Origin: Sabellastarte sp. h YS-2021
Lineage: Eukaryota > Annelida > Polychaeta > Sabellida > Sabellidae
Direction of reading: 5' to 3'
NCBI GenBank assembly: GCA_964017235.1
Contig: OZ024935.1
Coordinates: 91,201,207 to 91,265,206, forward strand
DNA length: 64,000 nucleotides
Shown here: positions 23,851-35,427 of the stretch, in pieces
Position numbering within the stretch: position 1 is the stretch's first letter
Layout of the letters: the number at the start of each line of letters is the position of its first letter
Made by a program: the position numbers and the translations under genes
Notes under the pieces: generated by a model
Told to the model about the DNA's origin: nothing
The model's input: the letters and a program-made list of their open reading frames with translations, nothing else
Databases searched by the model: none

Positions 23851-24107
23851 ACCCATACTGTAAAGAGAACCATTTGGGTGGTTATATCTTCTAAATTTTC
23901 TTGAAGTGGAATAAAAAAATTTAATTGTGAGAATTGCAATAAAGGAAAAACTTTCAGTTTCAGTTATTTTTCCCGACTAAAAACCAAATGTAAGTGAAAT
24001 TATGGTGTTGCTTTCCCGCCCATTTTACCTTTTTTTTAACCGACTGTCCACGATTAAGGGTCGCGGACAGGATCGGGGCTTAGTCCTTTGATGGAACAGG
24101 GGCATTA

Positions 24108-24300
24108 GGATATCAAACAACATCTTGAAAATTACAAATTAAGGAAGGGGTAATATTGAAATAGGTTAATAGCCCCTTAAGTGGCCAATATTTGAAAATA
24201 ATAAACTGTTGACTCGGTCCTTTCGTGATCTGGTAAACAATCCATTATTTCAAATATTGGACACTTAGCTGTCCATTCACCTATACATACGAAAATCGTG
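24108..24300. repeat. dispersed repeat D, right part, with foldback
   Basis: GGTTAATAGCCCCTTAAGTG and CCAATATTTGAAAATAAT match the inverted block at 37850-37920. ATTATTTCAAATATTGG then ACACTT follows in inverse orientation at 24243, giving a stem of about 20 bp. Confidence 0.5.
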
Positions 24301-24309
24301 TGAAATCAC

Positions 24310-25544
24310 GCTCATATTGGGACGGTCTCTCAACATTTCTACTGTCAGAGGTGACAGGCTGTAATTGGATGTCAATGTTGTTCATCGGTAGGCCACTGAG
24401 GACCTCTAGCATGTTAAGTTACGAATATGTGATATACGGTAGAACGTGTGTAGAAAGACCACCAAACCTAAATGCTAAAAATGGTCCTTTGTTGGGGTCG
24501 GTCTTTATATGAAACCATTAATAAGAACTTGTTATATGGAACTCTATATCATGAAAAAGATAGTTTAAAAGTTTAATAATGTTATTACTTTATATTTTAT
24601 CTGGAATTAAAACTGTAGATATTGGTAAAACACGACGAGAGGATATATGTATAATTTTTAATGAATTAAGGACTATTAAAATGAGTCTTTTGTCTTCATG
24701 TAATGCATCGGTAGTTTCATCTAAAAGCAATGTCCATATGCATCTATTATTCATTTGATGATATAACAGAAATAATACCCCCTTTCCAGAATACTTTTAC
24801 ACAAACTGGTCTTTTATGGTTTTCGTTTTCCTTTTAAGGGTGTAGAATTTGATCCAGTCCAAATGGAATGGTATAAAGTCACAAACAACGTGGGTTGTAT
24901 TTAAATGGGCTTTCTCCCTGGTACAGCCAACAATGATTATATTAGACCTTTTTCAGGTGAATGGGAAAAAATGAAATGTACCACGAAATGTGATATACTT
25001 AAACATGTGAAGCTTTGATGTCCTAATCAGATGTAGTTCTCTTATTAGTTCTTATTTGATGGGTAGGTAATTTGGTACAAGGCCCAAATTGGCATAGGAT
25101 GAGGGTAACGATTACCATTCTAAAACTCCAGCCAATCAGGAGCATTAATACACAAATATGATTTGTTAATTGGCCATGTGCCAATATAAAGTGCCAACTT
25201 TATGCAGAAATTGTATAATTGTGTGCTAATTTGTGGCGATGATCTAAAGTAGATACTTTATAATGAACCCTGAAAAAACTCCCTGAAAGATGAAATGGTA
25301 TCGTATATTCAGTTTAAAGTGCAATCACAATTTGCAGTTGTATCAAGGCATAATTTTATTTCCCAAAATAAATTCTACCCAAATTAAATAAACAATGTGT
25401 GTTCCAATTACTGAAAAACAGTCTGTTGCAACCCTAGTCCTATCCATAATAGTGGCAGACTGAGGCCTATATTTAGATCCGACAATTAGTTTTTAGGTGA
25501 AGTCATAAGTTTATCTGCTTGTGTTTACTCCAAACTAATAAATG
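24310..25544. other. AT-rich stretch with a SINE C fragment
   Basis: GAGGTGACAGGCTGTAATTG and AGGCCACTGAGGACCTCT (24347-24408) are an inverted SINE C head. The rest shows no recognised gene. Confidence 0.4.
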
Positions 25545-26090
25545 GATCTTTTCTATTCTATTCTGTACTTTTATAGAGCTTAATCTCTGCCAAGGCCGAC
25601 TCTAAGGTGCAACCCCAGAATCCAATTAAAAAATTGTCATTCCATACCCATTGCTAAGTCCAATACAATGGAGACCAGCAGATTATATGCTAAGGTGGGA
25701 AAGCCCTTTTGAGGAGATAAGATTTTAGCCAACAGACAAGAGTTGGGGAAGAATGGACAGCTCATCAGATAAATCATTCCAAACGGTGGGAGCATCAAAA
25801 GTAAAGCTGTGACAAAGGTGTTTTCTACTTATGTACAGATGGACAGAATTGAGGAACCTCCAAGAACCTTTTATCTGGATGGTTGTATCTTGTACTATAT
25901 CTTCCACAACAAGTAGACAAAAGAGGACCAAAGTAACTGGGATGACCACTGTGAAGAAACTTGTAGAATTTATGAAGCATTTTATGTGAGTATGGCTTAA
26001 CCAAAGGAAGTAATCATTAAACTTTTGGGTATAATCCTTATCATCATAGCCTGGATACAAAAAAACCCTCGAATTTTCAACAGTTTCATT
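25545..26090 (-). mobile_element. CR1/L2-like LINE 3' end with RT C-terminus
   Basis: Minus-strand frames include HSFTFDAPTVWNDLSDEL, the conserved C-terminal APTVWNDLP-type motif of CR1/L2/Jockey reverse transcriptases. Then come a GCACCTTAGAGTCGGCCTTG 3' UTR and an AAAAGTACAGAATAGAATAG tail. A run of about 370 bases stays open, but there is no catalytic domain; it is 5'-truncated. Confidence 0.8.
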
Positions 26091-26739
26091 TTTCAATGAT
26101 TCTTGGTTTGCGGTTCAGATTGCTCAGAGAATAAAAATCAGCAATTGGGTAGAATTATAATACGGAGATACTTGGCTGCTTTGGTGGAAGTTTGTGTTCT
26201 AGGAGTGCTTTCTAGTTGGCCATGAATTAACATTTTTCACCCAATGTTTCCTAACAGGGTCAATCATGAGGAATGAATGACTAAGTATAAATGGATTATT
26301 GAGTTTATTTATTCCACGATGCCTTAACTTCATAATGGGATGAAAGTGATGTAACTTGACACTCACTGTATTATAAATTAACCCATTGTTTGAAATCAGC
26401 AAAATTATTGTTGCATAAACCTGAACTAGTCCTGTACTCAAGTGAGGATCAAGGCTTTTAAGGGCTGATCCGATAATAACATTTCAATTGTCAAAAACTT
26501 TTTGCATCACAAAATGATACAATACAAAGTGGATAAAAACTATTTGTATTTTGAAGAATTTCCATTTTTTTTCTTGGATTGGCAGATAAAGTCCGGCATG
26601 TAGAATAAACCTCCAGTTAAAATTCTTATTCTAACAGTAATTTTATAATGCTTGATATCTCTCTTCAAGACAGACACTAGCCACGTAATACAGGAAAAAC
26701 AGAGATCCATAATCACATAATCAAAGACATAGCAGAGGT

Positions 26740-26950
26740 CAGAACTAGGGTAAAAGACGGGGTGGGGGGTGGGGTGGGGTGGGGGGGTGGGGGGGTGAAT
26801 AAGCTTTTGCAAGGAGATAGGTACTCCATTTCTTTCTGAACGAGGAGAGAGAAGTGGATGAATGTACGTCATCAGGCAGATCATTCCAAATCTTTGGAAC
26901 ATCATAAACAAAGCTGAGGCCAAACTGTTTGGTAGATTTATATACTAATG
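26740..26950 (-). mobile_element. LINE 3' end fragment beside a G-rich tract
   Basis: Minus strand: decayed PKIWNDLPDDV-like coding at about 26860-26910 and LLAKAY-like at 26805. It is bordered at 26757-26797 by a (GGGGT)n tract. Confidence 0.6.
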
Positions 26951-27369
26951 ACCTTCTGGTACGATTTTAAAATAATTATTTCCACCATTTTCTCACTTTG
27001 GTGTGTGGTGAACCAGTTTGTTTCACACAGACCTTTTAGCCTTTGTAACTTCTATGTTATCCATATTAATTTTTCTTTGTTATAACACTCTCTTTTAGAA
27101 TTACAACAATAAACTTCCGTTATGATGGCACCAATGAAAAGTAAAACAATACACTAACAATCTGGGATTTTTCATTAAACTTTTGTATGGTCCCATTTTG
27201 AACTGTCAACATCTTAAATATATTTCCACTGTAATGGGAACTTCTGTACTTTTGATTGTTTTTTTATCATTCATTTCTGCGATACTAATGTCTCCCACCT
27301 ATCAAGTTATGGCATCGAGTTCGTTGCTAGAATCTTAAGCAACACAGTTAATGACTACTTGCTAAAGCC

Positions 27370-27480
27370 CACTGGTTTTCAGTGCAATATTTTTACCAAC
27401 TAGTATGCGCTGTTTTCCTCCACCCCTTCTAATACCAGCGTGATATGACCTAAACAGTGTGTTAAAACGACACAAATGAG
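27370..27480 (+). mobile_element. SINE family A, decayed
   Basis: CCAACTAGTATGCGCTGTTT, TTCCTCCACCCCTTC and GCGTGATATGACCTAAACAG follow the body of the SINE at 30870 in order. The head is not recognisable. Confidence 0.5.
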
Positions 27481-28369
27481 GTTGAGCATTTGACAGATTT
27501 TGTAACGTTTTGCTCAATACTGGGTCTATTTTAAATTCTATTTGAGAATTAGATGCTTATCAAATTCTTCAAAGCTAAAAAATTAATTGAGTGTTTATGT
27601 TCTTTTGTAAAGTTGTGGCCTAAGGACTAACTGAAATCCAGGCACTTATCCCTAGGCAAGCTAAACATTTAATCCCATTTTGTCAGAGTCAGTTTATGTT
27701 ATTAGAATTATTCATAAAACCTCCCAAAGAGACACAATTTTTATACACACCCAAGAATACATGTAAATGGTTTAAAATAAATGGACATTTTATGTTATAT
27801 TGAATCAACTTAGACCCAAAGCTTTCCAGCAAATTGACGTTACTTTTTTCTTCTTTCATAAATGAATAATAAATAAAACAACATGGAAGCAATTTACCAA
27901 TGCATACAATGTACCTTTGGCAGTGTTGGTCTGTTAATTTTGAAGCTTTCCATTAAAGTGCCTGTAAAAAAAACTATAAAATACCTATAAGTATGCTTAA
28001 ATGGTATTACAACATATGCAACCCTACTTTTACTGCACTTAATATCTGTGATGGTGGATTCAATCAAATATATATTTCCAAAACCATATAGTCAATGAGA
28101 ACGTGTTACTCAACACAATGTATTTCTAAAGAACCGTTAATATAATTGGTATGGGTAATTTATATGCTATTATAAAACAGACACCTGCGCAGTCGACGAA
28201 TATGCGTCTCTACGCATTTTGTGAGAGTACTTAATAGAGAAACTAATGTACGCTGTTCCAATCTACGAACATGGTTGCAGAATATAATCTCGAAAATAAA
28301 TTTTTAAAAGGTTAAAATAACCAATAAACAGAAAGCTTTGTGAAAAAAACCTAACAGACATTTTATAAC

Positions 28370-28522
28370 AGAAATAAACTACTTATGCTTGGAATATATC
28401 AGCAATTCAATCACAAAAATATCCTCTAAATAAAGGACTCAGGCATTCGGCCTTCGGCGTTTATTTGAGGCTATTTTGTGATTGAATTGCTGATAAAGTC
28501 CAAGCATAAGTAGTTTATTTCT
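28370..28522. repeat. long near-perfect hairpin
   Basis: The left arm, 28370-28434, starts AGAAATAAACTACTTATGC. The right arm, 28460-28522, ends GCATAAGTAGTTTATTTCT. They pair over about 63 bases with a few mismatches and a two-base length difference, around a 25-nt GC-rich loop (TCAGGCATTCGGCCTTCGGC). There is no ORF. It is either a foldback MITE or the source of a hairpin RNA. Confidence 0.85.
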
Positions 28523-28715
28523 ACAACTTTATACATTGTTATGATATATTCTTTGGTGTCATGACACTTCTCCAGACAATCTGCTGTGATTTTACATTGT
28601 TGCCATATGAAACACCCCCCAGCAAAACAGGGGAAAACAGAAAAAAAGCTGCAGATAAATCACTTACATGGGTCAAACGTGCACACTGTAGCATTAAGGG
28701 TTCCTAAAGTATTAG

Positions 28716-28885
28716 GGGCCGGTTACAGAAAGGGTCTTAGACTCAGTCCATCTTAAGCTAAGTTCGTGGACTTAAATGCAAGCCTTAACTTAGCTAAGTC
28801 TGAGACTTAAGTAGATTTCACACAGGGTGACTTAGTTATGGACATGCTTAGACTGATTTATCAAAGCTGGACTCAACGTTAAGCT
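28716..28885. repeat. short repeat built of CTTAGACT/AAGTCT words
   Basis: Inverted and direct words (GGTCTTAGACTCAGTC, TTAACTTAGCTAAGTCTGAG, GCTTAGACTGATTTATC) fill about 170 bp that starts GGGGCCGGTTACAGAAAGGG. It is probably a small non-autonomous DNA element. Confidence 0.45.
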
Positions 28886-28889
28886 CAAG

Positions 28890-29520
28890 AATATTTCAGA
28901 ATTGTATCAAGATTTACTGTAGAATATGTCATCACTATCTCAAAATGTAGTAAAGTATACAGGAGATTATATCAAGATATATTGTTGTATATGTCAGAAT
29001 TATATGAAGATTTGATGCAGTATTATATGAAAACTATATCAAGATATACTATATTTTATATGTCTGTAACACACTCACCTAGGAACTCAGAGGACATGGG
29101 TTCAAACCCGGGTACAGGCAGATACATAGTGGCTGGGATGACCACTTAAAATGTCGGTCCTCGGTCATTGGGTCCTATCCCCAGTGGCAGGCTAAAGAAC
29201 CTCAAAGACGTTGATAAATGGTCATCCTTGAGCCTCTATCTTCTAGTAAGGGGAATGTGAGTTACTTGTGAGTTGGGGCTGTACCTGTGCGGTCAGATGG
29301 GTTTAATAGCGCTTTGAGTCCTGTAGTATATGGAGATATTGCGCTGAGTATAAATACACAATAAAATTCAAGATGTAATATAGTATGTATAAAAATTATA
29401 TCAAGATATATTTTGGCAGATGTCAGAATTATTTCAGGATGTGATACGATATGTGTCAGAGTTTTTGTCAACATATGACACATATTTTTAAAAGTTTTAT
29501 GTTTCAGTTGTATCAATGGA
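28890..29520. repeat. minisatellite of about 46 bp, split by a SINE B
   Basis: Units on the theme of ATTATATCAAGATATATT and GTATATGTCAGAATTATAT run 28890-29060 and resume at 29372-29490. The SINE B at 29062-29371 lies between. Confidence 0.65.
29062..29371 (+). mobile_element. SINE family B, well preserved
   Basis: Head GTAACACACTCACCTAGGAA, strong B box GGGTTCAAACCCGGGT, body CTATCCCCAGTGGCAGGCTA, and 3' part GCGCTTTGAGTCCTGTAGTA then GCGCTGAGTATAAATAC. It is the best B copy here. Confidence 0.85.
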
Positions 29521-30209
29521 CCCCGCCATACAGTAAAGCTTAACATTCATTAAATCCCACAGGAATACTCCCAGATCACCATATGACCCAATTATCAACC
29601 ATCCCTGACGTCATAAAGCAAATTCCCCCCGGACATTCTGTATTTTAACCTATCTCCATACAACCGGGAATAGGGACCCTGACCATTTTATCTCTTTAGT
29701 ATACACCATTAAGAGTCCTAACCTAAAGCTAATTAGATGGATGTTCCTAATCCAGGTTTATTTCATCCCATTTGCATGATCAGAATGTAGCCTGTTGTCA
29801 GTGATGCTGGCTGATTGGAGCCCAAAGCAGATACACAAACAAACTAGTGTAAATTAAGGAAGGTTCTGAAAGTGTATTTATAGTCCAGTTACCCACTTTC
29901 AGGAGTCACCCATTTCAGGGATTTACATTTGTAGCTGGATGTGACATACCAGATTCAAATTTAGATGCATGGCATTACGATTACACCGAAATCAAGTTAT
30001 GGTGAACAATTCTACCAATACAAATAATCGTGAGACTTTATTGAAGGGGGTGTTCTGACTTTCAAATTAAAAAATAAATAAATTGGATGTTTATTTTAGC
30101 TTGTTAATATAATTAGGGATTCTAAATAATTGAATTTTGTTAAGCTGGTACAAATCACATGAAATCAGCAAGATCACTCAGAGACTTCAAACCCAAAAAT
30201 CCTTTTTAA

Positions 30210-30400
30210 AATACTGGATCTGTAATTGGTTTTAGATCATTCCCAAAATTAAATCATTTCTGTGATCCACATACATCCACATAATGAGAAACTTTCATGT
30301 AAATTGGTGCAGCAGTTTTTTAGTAATTTTACTAACATACATACAAACAAACAAACTTCAATGATCAAACATAACCTCCTGAGCGGATTTAATAAATTCG
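30210..30400 (-). repeat. inverted copy of the CTCC-end dispersed repeat
   Basis: ATAACCTCCTGAGCGG at the high end, ACAAACAAACAAAC next and GATCATTCCCAAAATTAAATC at the low end match the copy at 42462-42905 in inverse order. Confidence 0.55.
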
Positions 30401-30869
30401 TCTCTGCAAGACGCATGACAAAATCTAGAAAATAGGTGAATTTTTTTTATAAAAACTAGAAAATATGGGATGCTTTAGAATTGTTTTAAATGACTTGAAG
30501 AATCATATTAAAATGATTGTTGAAAACAAAACATCTTTGACTTTCATAATCAGAGCCAGATATTCCATTTTATATTTGACTATAACTCAGTGATGATTTA
30601 TTAAATATTATTTTTGTTTGCCGGGCAGAAACAAAAGATTGAGATCCTAAAACCTGGTAACATGACGTAACATATATCTCACTTTGTACTTCCCCACAGA
30701 TCTGAAACAAATGGTTTATTTATGCACTTTCTGTTTCATTCAATGGAAATTTATCTTGCTTAAAATATGCACAGGCACAAACTCAGCTTGTAAACATGGA
30801 CACAAAAAGACCAACTAATTAAAACAACTGTTCCACCCCAACGAATGGCTTTCTTATACAACTTTAGCA

Positions 30870-31107
30870 GTGGCTCGGTGGTGTAGTGGTTAGAGTGCTC
30901 GCCTCCAACCTCTGAGGCAGCCGGTTCGAATCTCGGGCCGGGCGCTTCATGTTGGAAAGTTGGTAGTTACTTGGCGATGCCCGGTGGTTTACAGTGCAGA
31001 ATCTTGACCAGCTAGTATGCACTGGTTTCCTCCACCCGCAAACTACCCGCCGCAATATGACCCTGGCTGTTGAACGTGGCGTAAAACAACAAATAAATAA
31101 ATCCAAT
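30870..31107 (+). mobile_element. SINE family A, GC-rich subfamily, with target-site duplication
   Basis: Canonical Pol III boxes: GTAGTGGTTAGAGTGCTCGC (A box) and GGTTCGAATCTCG (B box). The body is GGTGGTTTACAGTGCAGAAT. The tail TGACCCTGGCTGTTGAACGT then AAATAAATAAAT is shared with SINE C. The flanks ATACAACTTTAGCA (30856-30869) and ATACAACTTCAGCA (31108-31121) differ at one base. Confidence 0.92.
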
Positions 31108-31259
31108 ATACAACTTCAGCAACTGAAGTTTTGTCACAAACTGGATTCCATTCCACCACAAGCATAAAGGTGAACTACAAAGCATTGCTAGAGCGCAAAC
31201 ATCTGCCAAATCATGTGAGTATCCTCATGTTGTAATTTCACGTGACTACTTCTTTTTAA

Positions 31260-31640
31260 AATTTAACCCTCAGAATGTATTTCATGACTGAAAATACAGT
31301 GAAAAGTAGACTTTCTGAAAATTAAGGGGTTTTTTTTGTATCTGGATATGATCCAGAACTTTCTAAAATCGAACCAACTCTAATTTGGTCTAACTACTTG
31401 TATATATAAAAAATATATGTTGATTACTTTTGGAGTAATGTTTAACACAAAGCAAGCACATTGAAAATGCAGTGACAATGGGAGTTTAATCACTTGTTCC
31501 TTTGACTAACCACTACTCACATAAAAAAAATCATAAAGATACGTTCATTCAGTTTTGGAGTAATTATGGACACAAAGAAACAAACAGACAAACGAACACA
31601 CACAAGAACATAACATCCTTGGTGCAGTTGATTATGTCAT
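31260..31640 (-). repeat. decayed inverted copies of the CTCC-end repeat
   Basis: ACAAAGAAACAAACAGACAA and CATAACATCCTTGGTGC at the high end, and TGGATATGATCCAGAAC at the low end. The order matches the family but divergence is high. Confidence 0.4.
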
Positions 31641-32324
31641 ATCATGTAAGCATTTGAGTATGAGCATATATCATTGCTATGCATGTGATTCTAGTATGCT
31701 ATAGTTTAACTTATAAGTTAGCTCATAAAGCATAAAAACGAAAGTGAAACTCATTTGGGGAAATGGATCAATTACAAATTGTTAATTGCAACGTGCTAGA
31801 TTTGGTCTGGTGTGGTATAAAAATAATGTTTTTATATCATCTGAAGTAATGAACTTGAGAAAGTTTATGCCAACCCATTCATTTTAAACATTATTCATTT
31901 GCATGTAAAGTCTGTATTTGCTTTAGTTTTGCTGCCTGAATTGAAATATCTGCGATTTCAATGTGGATCAATTACTTTGATAAATGTTTAACATAAAAGA
32001 CCCATATAGACTAGAATACTCTCTACCATAGTATATCTCCCAAGGTGGGCTCTAATTTGGATCATGACCTGTCATGACCCTGGATTTCCCCTTTTTTATC
32101 TCAAGAGCAATAGAGGTTGTTGTATCAATTTTGGGATATATAAATGTTTCTATTCTATTCTATATTCAGTGTGTATACCCCCGCCACATTTGTCTGATAA
32201 GACTTCCCCATACCCAATTTGTATTAGCCCACATGACTTTACAAACTGAAAATGTGTAACGTCATCTCATACAATGAAAGAACTGGTATCTGGTGTGAGT
32301 CAAGAGGTAAGGCTGGCTGATATT

Positions 32325-32470
32325 ACAGTGAAATGTACTGAAATCACAGGATGAAAACCAGATAACTACAGGATGGATGGATAAAACTGGATAAATAGGA
32401 TAAAACTAGGATACACCTGTATAACAGGATAAAACCAGATAAATACAGGATAAAAACTGGACAAAAACCT
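32325..32470. repeat. short tandem repeat on GGATAAAAC/CAGATAAATACA
   Basis: About eight imperfect units of 10-20 bases, for example GGATAAAACTGGATAAATAG and ACAGGATAAAACCAGATAAA. Confidence 0.6.
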
Positions 32471-32579
32471 AACTTTGCCTTAGCCCCAATAAAGTAAATG
32501 GGAATTACAGTAGGCTAGACGAAATCTAATCATAATATTTTGCATTGTTAATGTTGGTTTGGACAAATGGTTGAGTTTT

Positions 32580-32770
32580 CTGTTATTACCTCTGCCCAGG
32601 AGAAATATGTTTTTGGACGTGTTTATTTCTCTGTGTGTATAAGTTCATGATCTCTACAAAACTGATTAATGAATATTTAAGAAACCTTTATGAAATGTGT
32701 TGTGCAGGCAAGGCCCTGAATAAAAGAAGTGATTATTTTTTTTGGAGAGATCTGGGGCTATTAAATGGAA
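32580..32770 (+). repeat. decayed CTCC-end repeat
   Basis: ATTACCTCTGCCCAGGAG at the start, then GTTTATTTCTCTGTGTGT and GGAGAGATCTGGGGCT, in family order. The ORF at 32635-32850 is incidental. Confidence 0.45.
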
Positions 32771-33984
32771 TCATATGTAAAATAGCAAACTTACTAATAC
32801 TTAATGATAATACAATGACACATTTACTAAAGAATTCAGGAAGTAAATAAAAGCATAGGTTGAGTGGTCCTTACACTGTCAGAAGTTATTAGATCTACAT
32901 TATTGTCAGGGATTTCCTCCAGATAAAAAAAATGTTAATTCAAATGTCTCAATTACTGTAAAGTTTAAGTAAATTACCCATAACCTATGTTTTATGCAAA
33001 ATAATGATAACTTTATATTTAGTGGGATGTAAAGAACTGAGGGTTTACATAACTTATACTTAACGACAGACTAAACTTTGATTAAACTTTAAATAAGGTT
33101 AACTAACAAATTCATAAGTAGAAAGGAGGCTCATACTGCAGACCTATTTTCAATAATTCTCATAGCCTTGCAGCTTGAATACGGGGGTTAAACAAGGGTA
33201 TTATGGTGTAATTACAATTCAGAAATACTCAGCTGCCTTGGAGGAAGAATGCACTCTATGGGGGCTTTCTAGTTAATTTCACTAACTATAAAAACTAATA
33301 GCAAGGTGTTTTTGATGACTTAACTGTTTTATATTCCAAAAAACAAACCATGTAAGACTTATTAGTTCATGAAATATTCAGTTTAGATTAACCACAGATT
33401 AAAACAGATGTCTTCCAATTAATAGAATTTCATGAACAAAATTTACTGATTATGGTAGATTCAAGCTTCCCCAGACAATTGGCTCCGAACGTCACTGGTC
33501 AAATGGGACTCACTGTAAATGGAAAACTGTGGGTGAAAGTGCTCAGAGATGACAATGACAAAATGTGAATTAATAACATGAGTATTATATTTGACATCTT
33601 CATGAGTAACATATTTTTTTCCATATTTGTTTAATAAGGGATGTTTCTTTCACATGTATTTTCCACGCTTTTGTTCAATATTTTACAAGCCAATTTCACC
33701 CACACATGCAAGCATGTGGTTCTGTCACATATGAAAAAGTTGTCCCAATCTGTATTTTCCCATATTTCGAGAAAATATTGTTTTGAGTGGATTTTCCAGA
33801 CAGTGGTTCTTTATTGTGCTTTATCGGGATAGTGTGACCGAGGGTATCAGACACTTGCAACATAAAAAAAAATCAACGTGTTCTTGTTACAACACAAGTG
33901 ATGACATGCAAATACTTTTGTATCATATTTTTTGTCTGTTTTTGTTGGTTTTAATTGAATTAATCAAAGTTGGTTGTATGAATA

Positions 33985-34490
33985 AGAGGACAGAAAAGAT
34001 AATCAAATTTCCTTTATTCTTTCCATCTGTTTGTTGTTAATCTGTGAGACATGCAAGCTTTCATGGCTTAGCAGAGACTAGTCTGTTAAATTAAATGGAT
34101 CTTTGGTGTTTTATTGAATTCTATTTTTGAGTATAAATCTAACATGTAAGGGTTTTGTTTGTAAAACAATTGGATAAACAATTGGCGTTTCCATGTACTT
34201 TCTAATATCCACTTCTGGGCTAGTGGATTGAAAAACCATTGTGTTTCATCCATTGTAAATATATGATTCTAACAATAAACATAACTAAAAGTAACTCACC
34301 TTGGCCTGTCTTTAATCTAGGTTTGAGAAAGCCTTTCTTTTTTTGCTTGATTGTTCTTAATGTTTGAGACCTTCAATATTTTATGATTCAGTAGAGATAG
34401 TCTGTTAATTAAAATGGATCTGAGTTGGTCTATTGAATTCTATTTTAATATATAATTCTCAGATGTAACGACTTTGTGTAAAATCAAAGG
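33985..34490. repeat. diverged direct duplication of about 150 bp
   Basis: TAGTCTGTTAAATTAAATGG, ATTGAATTCTATTTT and neighbouring words at about 34010-34170 recur in order at about 34345-34490 (TAGTCTGTTAATTAAAATGG). They may be two LINE or SINE 3' ends rather than a local duplication. Confidence 0.45.
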
Positions 34491-34839
34491 CAAGCATTTA
34501 GTGTGACCATGACCTTTTAAAGATATTCCATTCCAAGACTGAAAAGAATGACGCTTTTAATGTGTTAGGAATGAAAAAAATGTAACTATTCATACAGCAT
34601 TGGTTTTTAGAAAGAAGACAATTAAGTATAGTAGAACTGATACAACTGAGAACTCCTCTTGATCTTTGATATTTAGGGATGAGCAGTGCTTTTGGCCCTG
34701 TAGGTATATCAGAGCATTGATGAGTAAACTGATTTTACCATTGGAACACGGTGGTTCAATATGTGACATTTAGTTTGACTAAATGTAATGAGCAATTTTG
34801 TAATGATATATAAACTACCAAATAAAATATCTATCTATC

Positions 34840-35095
34840 TAATCTAATATGGACTTTATAGCGTTTAATCTCCACCATTGATAGACTCTAAGGTGCAACC
34901 ATACATAAATGTATTGAATAGTCGTAGGCCCATTGAACATAGCCAAGACATGAGTGGATAGACCAAGGAGTGGCTAGGTGGCAGGGTGACTATGGGTGGT
35001 AGGCTTTCACAAACAGGCAAGTTTTTCATGAAGGAGACAATGAATGTTGCATTGCGTACACTATTGGGAAAGGTCATTCATAATCTTACTATATT
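34840..35095 (-). mobile_element. CR1/L2-like LINE 3' end
   Basis: ACTTTATAGCGTTTAATCTC then ACTCTAAGGTGCAACC matches the 3' UTR at 25560-25620. The coding part decodes on the minus strand as a decayed C-terminus. Confidence 0.65.
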
Positions 35096-35427
35096 TTATA
35101 TGTGAGTTTATTCCCATGAAGGACCTCAAGTCTCACTGAAACAAAGTCTTTCACAAAAATCTAAACAAATAACGCAAAAGACATGCTGGTGTGACTTCAT
35201 GTCTTGTCACCTGCGGCAGTCACTCAAGGTGTGTCACTATTGTATCTTCATTATTACATGACTCAAAGTAATAATTGACCCATATAACTCCACAAGTACA
35301 GCTCATGTATGAGTTACTAACAATTCCATAACTGAAAGGCAGACACTCATGGATGACCATTTATCATTGTATCTGGGGTTTTTTGGCCTGCTACTGGGGA
35401 TAGGAGTGACAGAAGACCACAATTTTA

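Larger units (their letters stand above)
21385..24104 (+). mobile_element. MADF-encoding TIR DNA transposon, 2.7 kb
   Basis: The left end TGTGGGTGTTCCACCACACG then ACTAAGC (from 21385) and the right end, read inverted, TGCCCCTGTTCCATCAAAGG then ACTAAGC (to 24104) agree at about 19 of 27 positions. The flanks are TAA (21382-21384) and TTA (24105-24107), of the TWA type that PIF/Harbinger elements target, though not identical. The left 600 bp is packed with inverted copies of AGTCCCAGGAAGCCTCAGG-like words. A TATA box and a MADF gene follow. No transposase is seen inside, so it would need one in trans. It is inserted in dispersed repeat D. Confidence 0.65.

Noticed and set aside
23373-23939. 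188-codon minus-strand ORF, Val/Cys/Trp-rich
   Set aside because: It lies opposite the Gln-rich tail and tandem repeats of the MADF element; composition follows the repeats.
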